Counted from the first letter of the stretch, positions 1 through 13,777 are shown. The stretch: 64,000 nucleotides of DNA from Sisyra terminalis (GCA_958496175.1 OY292276.1:54883080-54947079); one strand, 5' to 3'. Numbers and translations: made by a program. Notes: generated by a model from the sequence alone, not told the origin.

Positions 1-2199
1 CATCGATACATTCCTTGCTTTTCTGGTCAAATTTTTTTCATTTCTCAGTTCTACGTAGGAAGTACCTTTCTTTTATATTTTTAGGAAATGATATATAGCC
101 TATAATGAGTGGGAAATTGTTTTGTATCTTAATCCCGAATTTCATTAAATTCGGTTTTTCCGTTCTTTAGTTATAAAGAGACAAATAGACAGAAAAAAAT
201 TTTAAAACGTTAAATTTGGAATAAGAACATTTTGAAACAAATGGGCTGCTTATTTTGAGAGTGGTATAAGTTCATTTCAAAGTCAGTCCATATGACAACT
301 TTTGATTTGCTGATATACCAAATTATTCGGATATATTTTTTTCATACTTTTTAAGTTATTGGGTACGAATTGAACCCGTAGGGTCCCTAGCCTACATTAG
401 TCTGACTTGACAAAATTAGAAAATAATTACAATCCTCTGACCATCGTCATGAGGTGGCAAAACTGCTGATATTTGATTTTTCAAATTATTGTATTGATAT
501 TCGTTTTTTTTTTTGACACACTAGTAGTAACTTCTTTGATTGTAAAATTTATGTTTCGCCGTTGTAAAATAGTAAGTATATGAACTTTTTTTGAAATGAA
601 CTTAGGTCACTTTCTCTTTCTCTGTTACAAATACAACCCTCTTCCCCTATCCAAATTTAGTTCTTATTCTCTACCTTAAATGAATACAATAGTTTTTCTA
701 ACATAATTATAAGAATGTCCCATAAGTTTCTTTCCTTTTGCGAATAAGAACTAAATACGCAATAAGTTAAGTTTACTGTTTACAAGTTTAAAATGTTATT
801 TATATTGATACATATCAACTCTTTTTATCTGGTACTTTCTTCCATAACTCAGGAAACCTCATATACCTTCATGCCAAAATTGTTGTGTTTTGAGTAAAAA
901 ATAATCCTGGAGGTGCGATTTTATTTTTTTGGTGGATTAAAAGCGTCCAAAATACAACAATTTTAGAACGAAGTTATAATAAGACTCCTTGAGAGATGGA
1001 AGAAGGTAATAAAGCAAAAGGGTTCTTATGCACCATAGTGAATAATATCTTAAACAATAAATATTGTGTATTAGTTGCATATTAGGAAAAGGGAAAGACG
1101 ACTCAAAATAAGCGGCACAAATATTTCCCTAAAGTTGGGGTAACAATTTAAATTTATGGACAGACGTAAGAATTTTATATATTAGTATAGATATCCCTAT
1201 CAAAACATACCATATATTACATCATATACCTTTTCTCGAAATGTTTCGTCTTATGCTCGATCTAAATGATACTGAAAAGCTTAAATTTTGAGATTGAAAT
1301 GAAGTCACGAGATTTATCAAACACCTAAGCTTTATTTGGCTAACTTTTATACCTACCTTGGATTTTATTACTACTAATATCTACCATACACAGATTTTAC
1401 CTATCACCCACTAAAACCCATTAAAACTTCTAGGATTTTCCCAAAGCTCTAATAGATTGAAATTTGATATACAAGCATGGTATTTTTCAAGCTAATTTTT
1501 ATGGCTTCATACAATTTTTTTTTTTCATTTTTAAGAAATATTTTCATACATTTCAGTCCTTGACTATGGAAATATTGGAAACTAGAATTAAAAAAAATCG
1601 CTATTAAATATTTTAAAATATCAGAATTTTATAAAAAATACGAAATGTTAGTTCCCCTTATATAGGAAATCATGTTTTTTCAGATCTAAGTTACCTAGTT
1701 ATTCAATTGTTTTAAAAACAAGCGACCAAGCCTCGTTTGTTCTCACGCCACCATTTGTTTAAAATAGTATACTGTAGATCATTCATATTATATTTTTTTT
1801 CTCTCGATTTATTCTTGTTGCTCGTTTACTTTCACTATTTAAACCAATTTCAATCAACCTTTCGACTCGTTGAAAATTCGAAAATTTCGCCTAAAAACGC
1901 ATTCGTTTTTAAATCCAGTCCAACAACGTAGAGGTCTTTTGATTTCAGCCAATGCAAGTTAGCGTACAATTAAAATATCCGGCCTTGCTTCATTGAAAAA
2001 TTGCACAAAAAATCGAGACGGAACGCCGCGCCATGAAGGAAATTGAATAATATTCGTTCTAAATTCCTCAGAAATACATATTTTTTTTCTTCATTTTTAT
2101 GGTAGAAGTTATAAACGCTTGTAAAACTATTCAATGCACTTTCACTTCATTGAAATGCGTTTATAAGGTGGATTGATTTTTTTTTGTTCTTGCTCTTAG
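1..2199. other. Intronic sequence upstream of the first visible Ptp10D exon
   Basis: I see no coding exon here. The stretch ends in a pyrimidine-rich tract and an AG at 2198-2199 that serves as acceptor for the first phosphatase exon, so it is most likely an intron of that gene whose 5' exons lie outside the window. About 620-1140 contains two diverged inverted arms (around 800-890 and 950-1020) consistent with an old foldback element. Short open frames here show no recognisable protein. Confidence 0.6.
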
Positions 2200-5100
2200 A
2201 ACCAAATACACCGGGAAAATTTATCGTTTGGTTTCGAAATGAAACGACGTTGTTGGTCCTCTGGCAGCCGCCGTATCCTGCAGGAGTTTATACCCATTAT
2301 AAAGTTAGTATTGAGCCGGCGGATGCAATGGACAGTATTTTATATGTGGAAAAAGAAGGAGAACCGCCTGGACCTGCACAAGCCGCGTTTAAAGGATTGG
2401 TACCAGGAAGAGCCTATAGTATTTCGGTTCAAACCATGAGTGAGGATGAAATCTCGGCACCAACAACCGCACAATATCGAACCGTACCAGTTCGACCATT
2501 GAATGTCACCTTCGATGATATCACCTCTCATTCCTTCCGAGTTAATTGGGAACCTCCTCGAGGCGTCAGCGAATTTGATAAATATCAAATTTCTTTGGGA
2601 ACAGGACGAAAACAAGCACCTGTAACTAGAGGTCGGGAAGAACATGCAAATTGGTGGGAGTTTAAAGATAATCTGGAACCTGGACGAAACTATCAAGTCA
2701 CTGTTAAAACCGTTTCGGGAAAAGTTACTTCCTGGCCCCAATCTGGAGATGTCACCTTAAGTAAGTATCTTTACCAGTAACCAATTCTTTAAAGTTTATC
2801 AAATTGAATCAATTTTAGAACCGCTTCCTGTTCGAAATCTTCACGTAACTACCGATGATCGTACCAATATCGTAACTCTTCATTGGAACGCCGATAATTC
2901 TAGCTACCAAGAAGGATATTTGATAACATATCACGAAGTTGACACAGTGAATGGTGACAGCAACAACGTAAAAACCGACAAAACTTCCATTGAACTCGAA
3001 TACCTTTTACCTGGTCGAAATTATTCGATTATCGTTCAGGCCGTCTCCAATAAAATGGAGTCAAATGAAACGTCGATTTATGTCGCCACCAAACCTAGTG
3101 CACCAATTATTGAAGATCTACGTCCAATTATCGATGGCTTAAATATAAGCTGGAAATCGGATGTGAATTCTCGTCAAGATCGTTACGAGCTGCACGTGGT
3201 TCGCAACGATACTGGCGAAAAGGATATTCGAATCACGCAAGATACGAGAATTATACTAAAGAACTTATATCCCGGAGCTGGTTATCAAGTGAAAGTCTTC
3301 GCCGTCAGCTATGAAGGACTTCGTAGTGAACCTCACGACTACTTCCAAGCAGTTTGTAAGTTTGCATATTCTTATTGGGGTTAATGTTTTTAACTTGGCT
3401 TTATTTAGTTCCAAGACCTCCAAGAAATATGACCATTGAACGTGTTACCAGTACATCAGTTGTCGTACATTGGGATGCTCCATTAAATTCTCTCTTCACC
3501 GAATATGCGATTCGATATCGTACCGATTCGGATCGACAATGGGTTAAGCTTCCTCCGGTCAAAGATACAGAAGCGGAAGTTGCTGATATGACACCTGGAG
3601 AACGTTATACTATTCAAGTTAATACGGTTAGTTTTGGTATTGAGAGCAATGGACCACAGCAGGTGAATCAAACTGTTCGTCCAAATCCGGTGACCAATGT
3701 TGCACCGTTGGTCGACTCCAGTAATGTTACGTTGGAGTGGCCACGTCCAGAGGGTCGGGTGGAACTCTACATCGTGCGCTGGTGGGCAACTGGTCACGAA
3801 AATGATGTACGCCAACGCAATGTTTCTCAACCTCCAGAAGTTCCGGCTTCCGAGTCAACTGCGTTTAGTTCCAACAATGTTCGCGTCCTCGTCGGAGACC
3901 TAACTCCTGGTGTTGAATACACGTTCCAAATTCGAACCTTATCATACGATCTGGAAAGTGATGTTACAACACTAACAACACGAACAAGTAATTTCCCCTG
4001 TTTGAGATTCGACCATCAATTATTTACATTTTTTTTTTGTTTTTAGTGCCGTTAATTCAATCAGAGGTTGTTGTTATCAACGATCAACGTTACACGAACA
4101 ATGTGAGTTTACGTTACACACCAACTCCACAAAGTGTTTCACATTTCGATTTGTATCGTTTCTCCTTGTCGGAACCGGGAGTTCCTGTCCAAGAAAAAAG
4201 TGCTAATGATACTAATCGGCGTGTTACCTTCACAAATCTGGAACCTGGACGCCTTTACAATATCACTGTATGGACAGTTAGTCATGGAGTCGCTAGTCAA
4301 CCTCTTCAACGGCAAGACCGCCTTTGTAAGATAATTCGGGCTTATAAAATTTAAGTGGCATTTTTATTGGTTCAGAAATTTAGTTTAATACCGGTTAAAT
4401 TCGAAAATTATAAAATCGTTGGATGTCTTCTGAAATGCTCTGACTATACTGTAATCATTTAGTATACAATGGAGCTGTTTCTTTACATTTGCTGATATTT
4501 TCTATCACCATACTTACATGGTATTGATTTACGCCATTCAATATTGTACAGTGTTTTCTTTGTATTTCGGAAGACATCCATACTGCAGGTTGGAGTCATC
4601 CAAACATTTTACTGTTATCTAATGAATTATAGAACTTCAATAATGTAACGTAAGGGTTGGAAGACAATATGAAAACTTCCCAGTCGTTCTTAAATTTTCG
4701 GTGAATGAAGACCAAAGAAAAATGTCACTTGGAAAGGTCTTCTATTAATCAAAAGCAAATGTTCTTTTTATTGTCTAGATCCCGAGGCCATCACCCAGAT
4801 TAACGCGACTCAAGTGACCGACACGGAGGTCACCTTAACGTGGGACAACCCTCGAGGCGAATACAATGCGTTTGAAGTTCAATATTTAACCACCGAAAAT
4901 ATTTACATCCAAAATTTGACTTTGCATAATTATATCACGATTTCTGATTTGAAACCTCATCGAAATTACACATTTACGGTTGTTGTTCGTTCGGGCACTG
5001 AATCCAGTGTCTTACGACGTTCACTTCCCGTTTCAGCCGTGTTTACCACCAAAGAATCGGTTCCTGGAAAAGTTGATCGATTTCATCCTGTCGATATTCA

Positions 5101-8100
5101 TCCAAGTGACATTATTTTCGAATGGTCACTTCCTAGTGCAGAACAAAATGGAATTATAATCCGATTTACGATTACATATGGCTTGGAGGGTTCCAGTCAC
5201 ACCCAAGTACGTGATTTCAAACCGAACGAGTTTCACGGAACTATTCGAATGTTGGTTCCGGGTCGAACATATGTATTTCGCATACAAGCCGAAACCCGCG
5301 TCGGTTTCGGTCCAGAAGCGATTTGGAAACAAAAAATGCCGATTTTGGCACCGCCAAAACCAAACACCAGGGTTGTACCTACAGAAGTTTACAAGTCGTC
5401 GACAACAATTCAAATTCGATTCAGAAAGAATTACTTTAGCGAACAAAACGGCGCGGTTGTGTCGTACACGATAATTGTGGCTGAAGACGACTCTAAAAAT
5501 GCGTCCGGATTGGAAATGCCATCGTGGCGAGATGTGCAAGCCTACTCAGTATGGCCGCCGTATCAAGTAATGGATCCATACTATCCATTCCAGAATAGTT
5601 CCGTTGAAGATTTTACGATTGGAGCGAGTACTTGCGATATTCGACAAGTTGGTTACTGCAATGGACCTCTGAAATCGGGTTCGACTTATAAAGTTAAAAT
5701 TCGCGCGTTTACTGCACCTGACAAATTTACCGATACGAGCTACAGTTTTCCAATTCAAACTGGTAAGTTGGGAATTGTAAAATACCAATTATGGTGGATG
5801 GCTTATACTAAATCTGCTGTAAAGAAGGATTCATTGAGTTTTTAGGAGTTGGCCCCATAAATTTAATGCTAAACATTGACGTGTTTACTGTGTTTATTCA
5901 ATTTAAGTATTGATTCGGGAAAATTTGATGTCGGTAACCAATCTTTGATTAAAAACCTGAATTTATGAGAAACATGTTTCTCAATGATTAAAAGAACTTC
6001 ATGAATCCTTTTTGGAGCTAGTTGATTATATTCAAAGACTATTGAAGCATTTTTCTTTTCTTTTTTCATGCTTTGCTAGTTATGTTGGTGGCAGGTAAAT
6101 GGGAGAAAATACCTACGGTTATTGATATGAGATTTTAACAATTTAATTTTTATTAGACCAAGATAACACGCCGATTGTCCTGGGAGTAACCATTCCACTG
6201 ACGCTGCTCATTTTATTATTTATTGCCGTAATTCTAATCCGAAAACGAAGATCAGCAGGACGAAAGGCGACCGAAACGCGTGCAAACGACACCGTGTCCC
6301 TTCCCGACTCCGTGATTGAACCAAACCGACCAGTTTTGATCGCAAATTTTGCAGAACATTATCGAGTCATGTCGGCCGACTCTGATTTCCGCTTTAGCGA
6401 AGAGTTTGAGGAGTTAAAGCACGTGGGGCGCGATCAGCCGTGCACGTTTGCCGATTTGCCATGCAATCGGCCGAAAAATCGCTTCACAAACATTCTGCCG
6501 TACGATCATTCCCGGTTTAAGTTGCAACCGGTGGACGATGAAGAGGGCTCAGATTATGTCAACGCGAATTATGTTCCGGGACATAATTCGCCGAGGGAGT
6601 TTATCGTGACGCAAGGACCGTTGCATTCGACCCGCGATGATTTCTGGCGAATGTGTTGGGAGTCAAATTCGAGGGCTATTGTTATGTTAACCAGATGTAT
6701 TGAGAAAGGACGGGAGAAGTGTGATCATTATTGGCCGTATGATACCATGCCGGTGTACTATGGCGATATTTCTGTGCAAATTCTTAACGATAGTCATTAT
6801 TCTGATTGGAGTGTAACGGAGTTTATGGTTTGTCGGGTGAGTTATTATTTATAATCACTATCAGATACCTCACATTGCTTCCGCAATGTTGAGGCCAGAT
6901 TTTAAGTAAATACTGGTTTTAAGCTACGAGCTTTACAGGCTAAAGCCCATGGGTCGCATAAAAAAATTTCAAATATTACAATAGGGATTTAAAGAAATAT
7001 TTTATCCATACATAGACCCTTTTTCCCTGAAGTTTCCATCAAGGTTAATTCGGTATTACCCCAAAACTATAGGGGAGACTGGGTACAAAAGTAACGGCGG
7101 GTCGAAAGTAACAAATGCTTTCTAGGCTTATCCAATGGGCGAATTCCGCTTTGCTGCCATCAGGTGATAGCCTAGAGCACCCCCCTCAATCGCATTAAGT
7201 CGACGCGTGCGCAGTGCGTTGTTAGGTTATATAATAGGACGTAATGTGTTTTAAAGACCCAAAAGTAAGTTTTTCGACGTTTTCTTATTTATTGTTTACA
7301 TAGTCATAAAAGAATCATAGCAATTCGAATGTTTACATATCCATTCTGGATTAGATAAAATGTACATTGTTTAAATTCATTTTTGTCTAGCCCGTTCCGT
7401 TTTAAAGTTATATTACACGTTTTATTAAAAACTAGTAGTTGCCCGTTGCATTCACAACTAAAGGTTTTATCTCAATAAAATGTTTAATATGAGATAATGT
7501 AGAGTTAATCAATAATCGAAATTTTAAATTTAACAATCAAAGTGTTGTTAATATATGAAAAACATTAAGGTAGCAATTTTTTGTCATATATTTCACTGTC
7601 AAATCAAATATAAAATCTTCCATACTAACTTTTCTTCGGTATTTAGAACAATTTGAAAACCAATTATTGTTATTGAAAATAAATAAATTATTCGAATTTA
7701 CTTCCACGCTTTCCACCTATTTCCAACAATTTTGTATGTACAACGTCCAAATGTGTGAAATCCAATAGCTTTTTAGTCACATTAACTAACATAAAGAAGT
7801 TCATTATTTTCTTTTGCTTTACATTGTATTTTTAAATATAAGTTCACATTTGTGTCGATAATTTGGAAAGTGTTTTTCTTATACGATGCAGATATATAAT
7901 TAGAAAGGGTTTTTGAAAATTTCTCCCCTAAAAGAGTAAAAAACGGTATCAAAGTTTGTACGGGATAACGTTTAATTAACAATCGAAATTTCAAATTTAA
8001 TAATCAAAGTCCGTTTTACCCCTACCAACGTTTTGAATGCGTAAATAGGGATAACAGAGCGCATGTGCATAGCCCATTCTGCACGGACGCACGGCAAGAT

Positions 8101-11100
8101 AGCCAATTTATATATATGATGAGAATGGGTACAAAAGTAACATAGCCCCCTCAGGTACAAAAGTAATGTATTACTTTTGTCTTTGTAATGATTTTATTAT
8201 GAACATCATATTTTTATGGATATCTACTTCAATAGAATGGTTTTCGATACATTTCCGGGTCGGTAGTTCTTCATGCAGTAGTTCTTATGCGTTGTCGCGG
8301 CATTCTATTGATTCATTTCCTTAAAGTTTATATTTTTTGAGTATTTAAAATGCTGAATTTGGTTTATATCATTAATATAAAGTCTTTAAATAAGTAATTT
8401 GTTGATTTAACTTGTACTATTGTTTTCATAAGCAACCCTTAGCAGTCTGGTTACTTTCGACCCACAACGTGTTACTTTCGACCCGCCTACGTGGTCAAAA
8501 GTAACAACTGACAATTTTTTTTCAACTCTGTGTTATTCATATAAAACACAATAATTTAATAAATCAAGTTACTATTTTGAAGAACATAAACAAAATTTAT
8601 ATGTGGTTATATTCATTTAATGGCAATAATAACACCCAGCCAGAAATCAAGGTGAAAGTGCAAATTGTTACTTTTGTACCCGGTCTCCCCTACATAGGAA
8701 AACAGCGAAGTTATATTCCAAATATGTTTTTTGAGTTTACGAAATTTTTATTGAATTTTTTCAGGGAGATGTACAACGTGTAATAACACATTTCCATTTT
8801 ACAACTTGGCCTGATTTTGGAGTGCCGTGTCCTCCGCATACGCTAGTGCGATTTGTACGGGCGTTCCGGGAGCGGATACGACCCGACCAACGACCGATTG
8901 TAGTGCATTGCAGTGCTGGAGTCGGTCGTTCGGGAACTTTCATTACACTCGATCGACTACTCCAGCAAATTTTGGTGACCGATTATGTGGACATTTTCGG
9001 TATTGTATGGGCAATGCGTAAGGAGCGTGTATGGATGGTTCAAACTGAACAACAGTACATTTGTATTCATCAATGTTTGTTGGCCGTTCTTGAGGGCAAT
9101 GAACTAACAGGCGCACCACGTGAAATCCACGACAACCAAGGCTTTGAAGGTATTGAACAAACACTATTTGAACTTTCACTGACACTTATCACTTTCTTCC
9201 TAAAATTCATCCACCTGTTTATATTTTCCTCTGTACATAAAGTGTTTAAACCCAAACTAGGTAAAGGCAGCCGAAAACCTACGACTTTTGGGAAAAATGA
9301 GAAGAATAGATGATGGTACTGTTTGCTCCCTAAATTTAACACGAAAAGGGAGCATCTAGATCGATGTTGTAAAAATTGTTACTGATGATGAGTTGGTGGA
9401 GGCAAATCACGAAAACAGTGGTGGTGGTAATTACTTTTTTGCTTTTAGGAATGTTTTAGCATGAAATTGCACTTTTGAAAAATATTAATACATTAAAAGC
9501 TTTTTCTATTAAAATTAAAATGATAATTCAGTTCATAAAATATTATTTCATCTGGTAATTGTTACATTTACGCAATTATCGAATATGGAAAACTATTCTA
9601 ATCAACTTTAAAAGCAAATGTAGAAATTGACGAAACAAATTGATACGAAAACAACTTGTTATAAGGGTTTTTTTTTGTTAAAGATCTAAGCAGAGTAAGC
9701 ATGGGGAATGTGTCCAAACTAGGGATGCAACATATTTCATTAATCACAATTTTTAAAAGTTCAACTTCGATTGGGTATACAATATATTGAATATATTGCG
9801 GTCCAATTTATGTAGTATCATTTAATATAATAATATATAAAAATCATACCATAAACATAAATTTGAACAGAAGTTCAAACAAAAAAAATCGTGACGTATT
9901 GCCCAGATATTTTACAATGGTATGATTCACAAGTGATGATTCACACGTGAATCATCACAAAGCAGTTACGGAGTGATCCAAACTACTTGATGACCATTGA
10001 AGAAGATTGCTTGGTAATCAAAATACGTATCTGGGCAATACGTCACGAATATTTTTATTTGAACTTTTGTCCAAATTTATGTTTATGGTATGATTTTTAT
10101 ATATTATTATATTAAATTATACTACATAAATTGGACCGCAATATATTCTATATATTCTATACACAGTATAACTGTTCAAAGTCAGCGAAAAATAACTAAT
10201 TTTGATTCAACTTCGATGTTAAAAATATCGATGTTTATGAACAATATATCGATGTTTGAAAACATCGTTTGCATCTCTAATTTAAACTAGTTACTGATTC
10301 ATTTTCGTATCACATATTTTACTATAACGTAAACTTTAGAAGTAAATGATCAAGGTTTTATAAACTAGTTATAAAGACCATCCAAAAGCTATATAAAGAT
10401 TTGATTTCCCCCGAATTGTGTTCCCTTTTAAATTAGATATTGTTCGTTATTTGAACTTGACCAATTACAATAAAAAAACATGAGAAGACATAAAAAGATT
10501 TTTCTGAAGGTTAACAAGTAAGTGAAAACCTTTGTTTACACAAAAAAGAGATCAGTTGTACAGTGGCGTAGCTATCTACCTAGGGGATAGGCGGGGCAGT
10601 GCCCCGGGGCCCTCAAGCTCAGGGGGCCCTCGAATCCTTACCAAAAATCTCGATCGAACTGAAATTTTGGAAATTCAGTTGGAAGTTCACCAATTATTTA
10701 AGGAAATAATGAGCAAATATGGAGTGCTAGAATGCGACCTAGCGGAAGTATTTACAGCGATGTTATTATTCTTTACAATTCCTGTCACTTCTGCAGCAGC
10801 TGAAAGGTCATTTACCAAATTAAAAATAATAATAAATTATTTAAGAAATAATATGGTCCAAACTCGACTCCGATATTAATCGCTAATAGTAATTGAAAAC
10901 CAAACCGCATCAAGCTTGGATTTAAACGAAGTCGTTGATACTTTTGCTAAAACTAAAGCTAGGAAAAATTGTAAATATAATTGTTATTTTGTCAGTTGGT
11001 AGGCCCGACCTTTATATAATAAACCCTTGAATCTTTTCTATTTCGTTTTATTAGTCAAACCTACACCAAGTATTAATTATAATTTATGTTGTTACTGTTT

Positions 11101-12457
11101 AATATTTTTATTACCTGCCCTGCAGTGCACAAAAAAGAGCTTAAGTAGCTTAGCATTTTTAAAGTATTTGTATATTTCATATTTTTATTTGATTAAACCT
11201 AATCAGTTTACATAGCAGTGGGGCCCCATTTTTTAATTTGCCCCAGGGCCCTTGTTTACGCCCCTGCAGTTGTATACTTAACAAAAATTTTAAACTGCCA
11301 ATAATCAGCAAGATTACAGTATCACTTTTTGATGAATTTTTCCTCCTATAACTTATCTTCACGTGTATAAAAAAGCACATTTTTCAGTAGTTAAAAGGAA
11401 TTAGATCAATTGGATCATTATTGATTTGTTCAATATTGAAAAAGGAATCGTCTTTATCCATACAATGCCACTCTTGTTCAAGAATTTATTTTCTCCAACT
11501 AGAATTAGTTAAATGGTTCCTAAGAATTACTAATATTAACACAAAACCCAAAATATCTTCACAATTAATGACTCTAAAGGAAAAAAGTTTATATTCCTCT
11601 TGCTTACCTTTTTCTTTGAATACTATTTTTTGAACTGAAAGCTAAAGATTTAACTTAGTTATTAATCTTTCAATTTTCTAAACCTAATTTCCAAATACCT
11701 AATTTAAAGAACTATATTGTTAAGTCGCAACGAATTTTCAAATCGAATGATTTTACTTAAGAAAATGAATAAGATATTTATAATTCATTGAACATTGCAC
11801 TACTGCAGGTTTGGTCTGCAGTGTCATTATTCGATGTTTGTGATTAATGATAAAATATTCTTTCAATTTACATAAATTGCTTTATTTTTTTGAATATATT
11901 AAGACCGTTTTCTTCTATTTGCTTACTCTAAATGACATCCGGTTAGAATAACTAAATTATCCCCGTTCCCGTTTCTTTGATAACATTATGAGTGGGATTT
12001 CACTGTACAATAAATTAATTGAAGTAAAGCGATAACATATTTTTCATTCTTTTTTTCTTCTGATATCTAAAGCGATTCATTTTCACGAACAGGAAATTAT
12101 GAAACTTGTTGGAAAATAGCCAAAGGTCGATAGTAGTGAGCGTCAAATAAATCTTTGACTGAAATTAATATTGGAAATTCGTTGTGATTTAAAAATACTT
12201 TGTAAAAATATATTAAAATTGAAAATTAATCTAAATTTGATAACGAAAAATCAATCTTTGAGCAACTAATTTGTTTTTTTTTTTGTAAAAATTATTAAAA
12301 AAAAAACTTTTTTGGATATGATATCATCTTTACAGAGAAATGCTAATGCAATTTATGGAAAAATTAAATGCATGAATTTTTTATTATTTTTTTCTGCTAA
12401 ACTAAAAAATTCTTTTTTGTTTCAGATGATGAGGGAATTGCAGAGTCCGGAATGTGA
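2200..12457 (+). CDS. Ptp10D: Receptor-type tyrosine-protein phosphatase 10D, 3' portion (8 exons)
   Basis: Single-pass receptor tyrosine phosphatase; in insects Ptp10D dephosphorylates signalling proteins in axon guidance and in tracheal and epithelial development. Exons: 2200-2760, 2819-3355, 3409-3987, 4047-4325, 4779-5762, 6157-6836, 8765-9149, 12426-12457. All phases agree and give about 1,344 residues before the TGA at 12455-12457. The first five exons encode about ten fibronectin III domains. The exon at 6157 starts the membrane segment (hydrophobic run ending before IRKRRS) and the phosphatase domain (KNRF loop, DYVNANY). The exon at 8765 carries WPDFG and the signature [11 protein letters not shown], with the catalytic Cys codon at 8909-8911. 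The last exon adds only [10 protein letters not shown]. The 5' end is missing because the window begins inside the gene. The last two introns hold mobile elements (7072-8690, 9772-10205, 10561-11266). The orthologue call rests on strong similarity along the whole ectodomain and phosphatase domain; Ptp4E is the close paralogue in flies. Confidence 0.93.
7072..8690. mobile_element. 1.6-kb TA-flanked non-autonomous DNA transposon in a Ptp10D intron
   Basis: Terminal inverted repeats of about 24 bp start with GGGGAGACTGGGTACAAAAG at 7072 and end with its near-perfect complement at 8690. Both ends abut the dinucleotide TA (7070-7071, 8691-8692), as in Tc1/mariner-type insertions. The element carries about nine copies of a GGGTaCaAAAGTAAC-like motif in both orientations near its ends and around 8.12-8.18 kb and 8.45-8.51 kb. 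A direct repeat of about 38 bp occurs at 7505 and 7972. I see no transposase frame, so it is non-autonomous. Confidence 0.8.
9772..10205. mobile_element. Palindromic element with 12-bp flanking duplication
   Basis: Arms of roughly 150 bp (about 9772-9915 and 10020-10165) are inverted copies of each other. The whole is flanked by a 12-bp direct repeat TTCAACTTCGAT (9760-9771, 10206-10217). The right side has a unique tail of about 40 bp (GTTCAAAGTCAGCG and on) outside the palindrome. The same tail plus one arm occurs again at 36.2 kb, so the tail belongs to the element. It sits in the last Ptp10D intron. Confidence 0.75.
10561..11266 (+). mobile_element. Non-autonomous hAT element, copy 1
   Basis: Starts CAGTGGCGTAGCTA and ends TTTACGCCCCTG, flanked by a perfect 8-bp duplication CAGTTGTA (10553-10560 and 11267-11274), the hallmark of hAT transposons. 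Inside, 10670-10880 encodes part of the hAT C-terminal dimerisation domain ([15 protein letters not shown]). The element is about 0.7 kb, far below the 2.5-4 kb of autonomous hATs, and looks like an internally deleted derivative that kept the 3' end of the transposase gene. Confidence 0.92.
11267..12425. other. Remainder of last Ptp10D intron
   Basis: AT-rich sequence with poly-A and poly-T runs. I see no gene or element. It ends with the TTTCAG acceptor of the 32-nt terminal exon. Confidence 0.6.
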
Positions 12458-13346
12458 TAATTTAAATGTACTCCATCATGATTGATATTATTATACATTT
12501 ATATACCTAATTTTATATATTTCATATATATATATATATTTAAAAAAAAAGACATATTTTAATTATAAGACGAAAAGAGAACAAAAATATTTTGTAATAT
12601 ATATTTTTATTGCTCTTGCATATATAATATTTTATAAAACCATTTTACTTGTGAGTGATAAACCATATAAAGGTCTTGTTTTGTTATGCAATGTTTTTCG
12701 TTTATAAAATGAAAATACTTTTTTAATGAATTTTTTGAACAATTTTAAAATTCGTGCCAAAATTGAATCGCTGAATTTTACGTGAAATGCATAACTAAAT
12801 GCCAATTTTTGTAAATATAATGCAAGTTTAATTAGTTTCTATGCAAGTATTATTATGTTAATAATATTTTCTTGTTTTATTATTTGTACGTTAAAACAAT
12901 GCCATTGGCCCAAAATATGATTGATGGTTATTTTACTTATATAGTCTTAATTGTAAAGCAAAATCGTTGAAAGTTGATTTTTCGTGAAGAACATAGGGGA
13001 TGGACGTAGGCAAGATGAATAATGAATTATTTTACCACTGATTTACATTTGCGTTTGAAATTTTTTGCAAAGTCATTGCATGAAAGTTATTTTATCTTTG
13101 CTTTGGGATTTCAAGATTCATCTTGATCGGAAAAGGCAGCTGTTCCTCCTTCTTTTCAGTGCCTGGCTAATTTTATATTCACGTGTGTTAATAAGGGAAA
13201 TAAAGCATTAGGTGAAGTCATGCACGAAATAATGCCTCACAAATTTGCATTTCTTTGGCCAATTCCAGAAAAATATTAAGCCTCATTTAAAAACTTCAAT
13301 TTCTAATTGAATAATCAATAATTCTTATGATGCCCCAAAAATGTTA
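12458..13346. other. Ptp10D 3' UTR and intergenic sequence
   Basis: AT-rich sequence after the Ptp10D stop codon with a short (AT)n run near 12525. No clear AATAAA could be placed, so the 3' end of the transcript is not located. Confidence 0.4.
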
Positions 13347-13361
13347 AAAGTACTATCAAAT

Positions 13362-13777
13362 TGGTAAAAATATTCAGAGGACTAGGATCAAATAATAATC
13401 AGTTAAAACTATTTATTACATGCGCGACCTTTCGGCCCGGTTATTGAGCCTTTCTCAGGCTTTCTGAAATATAGCCAATTTTTATTAATACCAAAAATAC
13501 AAACAATTATTTTACCCACGGTACCGTATAAAAATGAATTGACAATGATTAGTTTTAACAAAGTTAAAGCAATTATTTACGGTATGAAAGAATTCATTAT
13601 AATAATTGTTTGTATTTTTGATATTAATAAAAAAATTGGCTATGGCATTTCAGAACGCCTGAGGAAGGCTTAATAACCGGGCCGAAACGTCTGACGTTTT
13701 GATTGATTATTATTTGATCCTAGTCCTCTGAATATTTTTACCAATTTATCATCATCGAGGATCTGAAACTTAACAAT
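13362..13777. mobile_element. Palindromic element with hammerhead-like motif and 15-bp target duplication
   Basis: Inverted arms of about 150 bp (13358-13515 and 13596-13747) flank an 80-bp spacer. A tail of about 30 bp follows the right arm only. The whole is bounded by a perfect 15-bp direct repeat AAAGTACTATCAAAT (13347-13361 and 13778-13792). The right arm holds CTGAGGA (13659-13665), a short stem-loop, then GAAACGTC (13684-13691); the left arm holds a diverged inverted copy. A long target duplication and a one-sided tail suggest insertion through RNA rather than cut-and-paste. The family was not identified; Penelope-like elements are one candidate. Confidence 0.72.

Noticed and set aside
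9150..9313. Extension of the phosphatase frame beyond the catalytic domain as the main C-terminus
   Set aside because: A donor at 9150 joins in frame to 12426 and restores the family C-terminus [10 protein letters not shown]. Kept only as a possible minor isoform.
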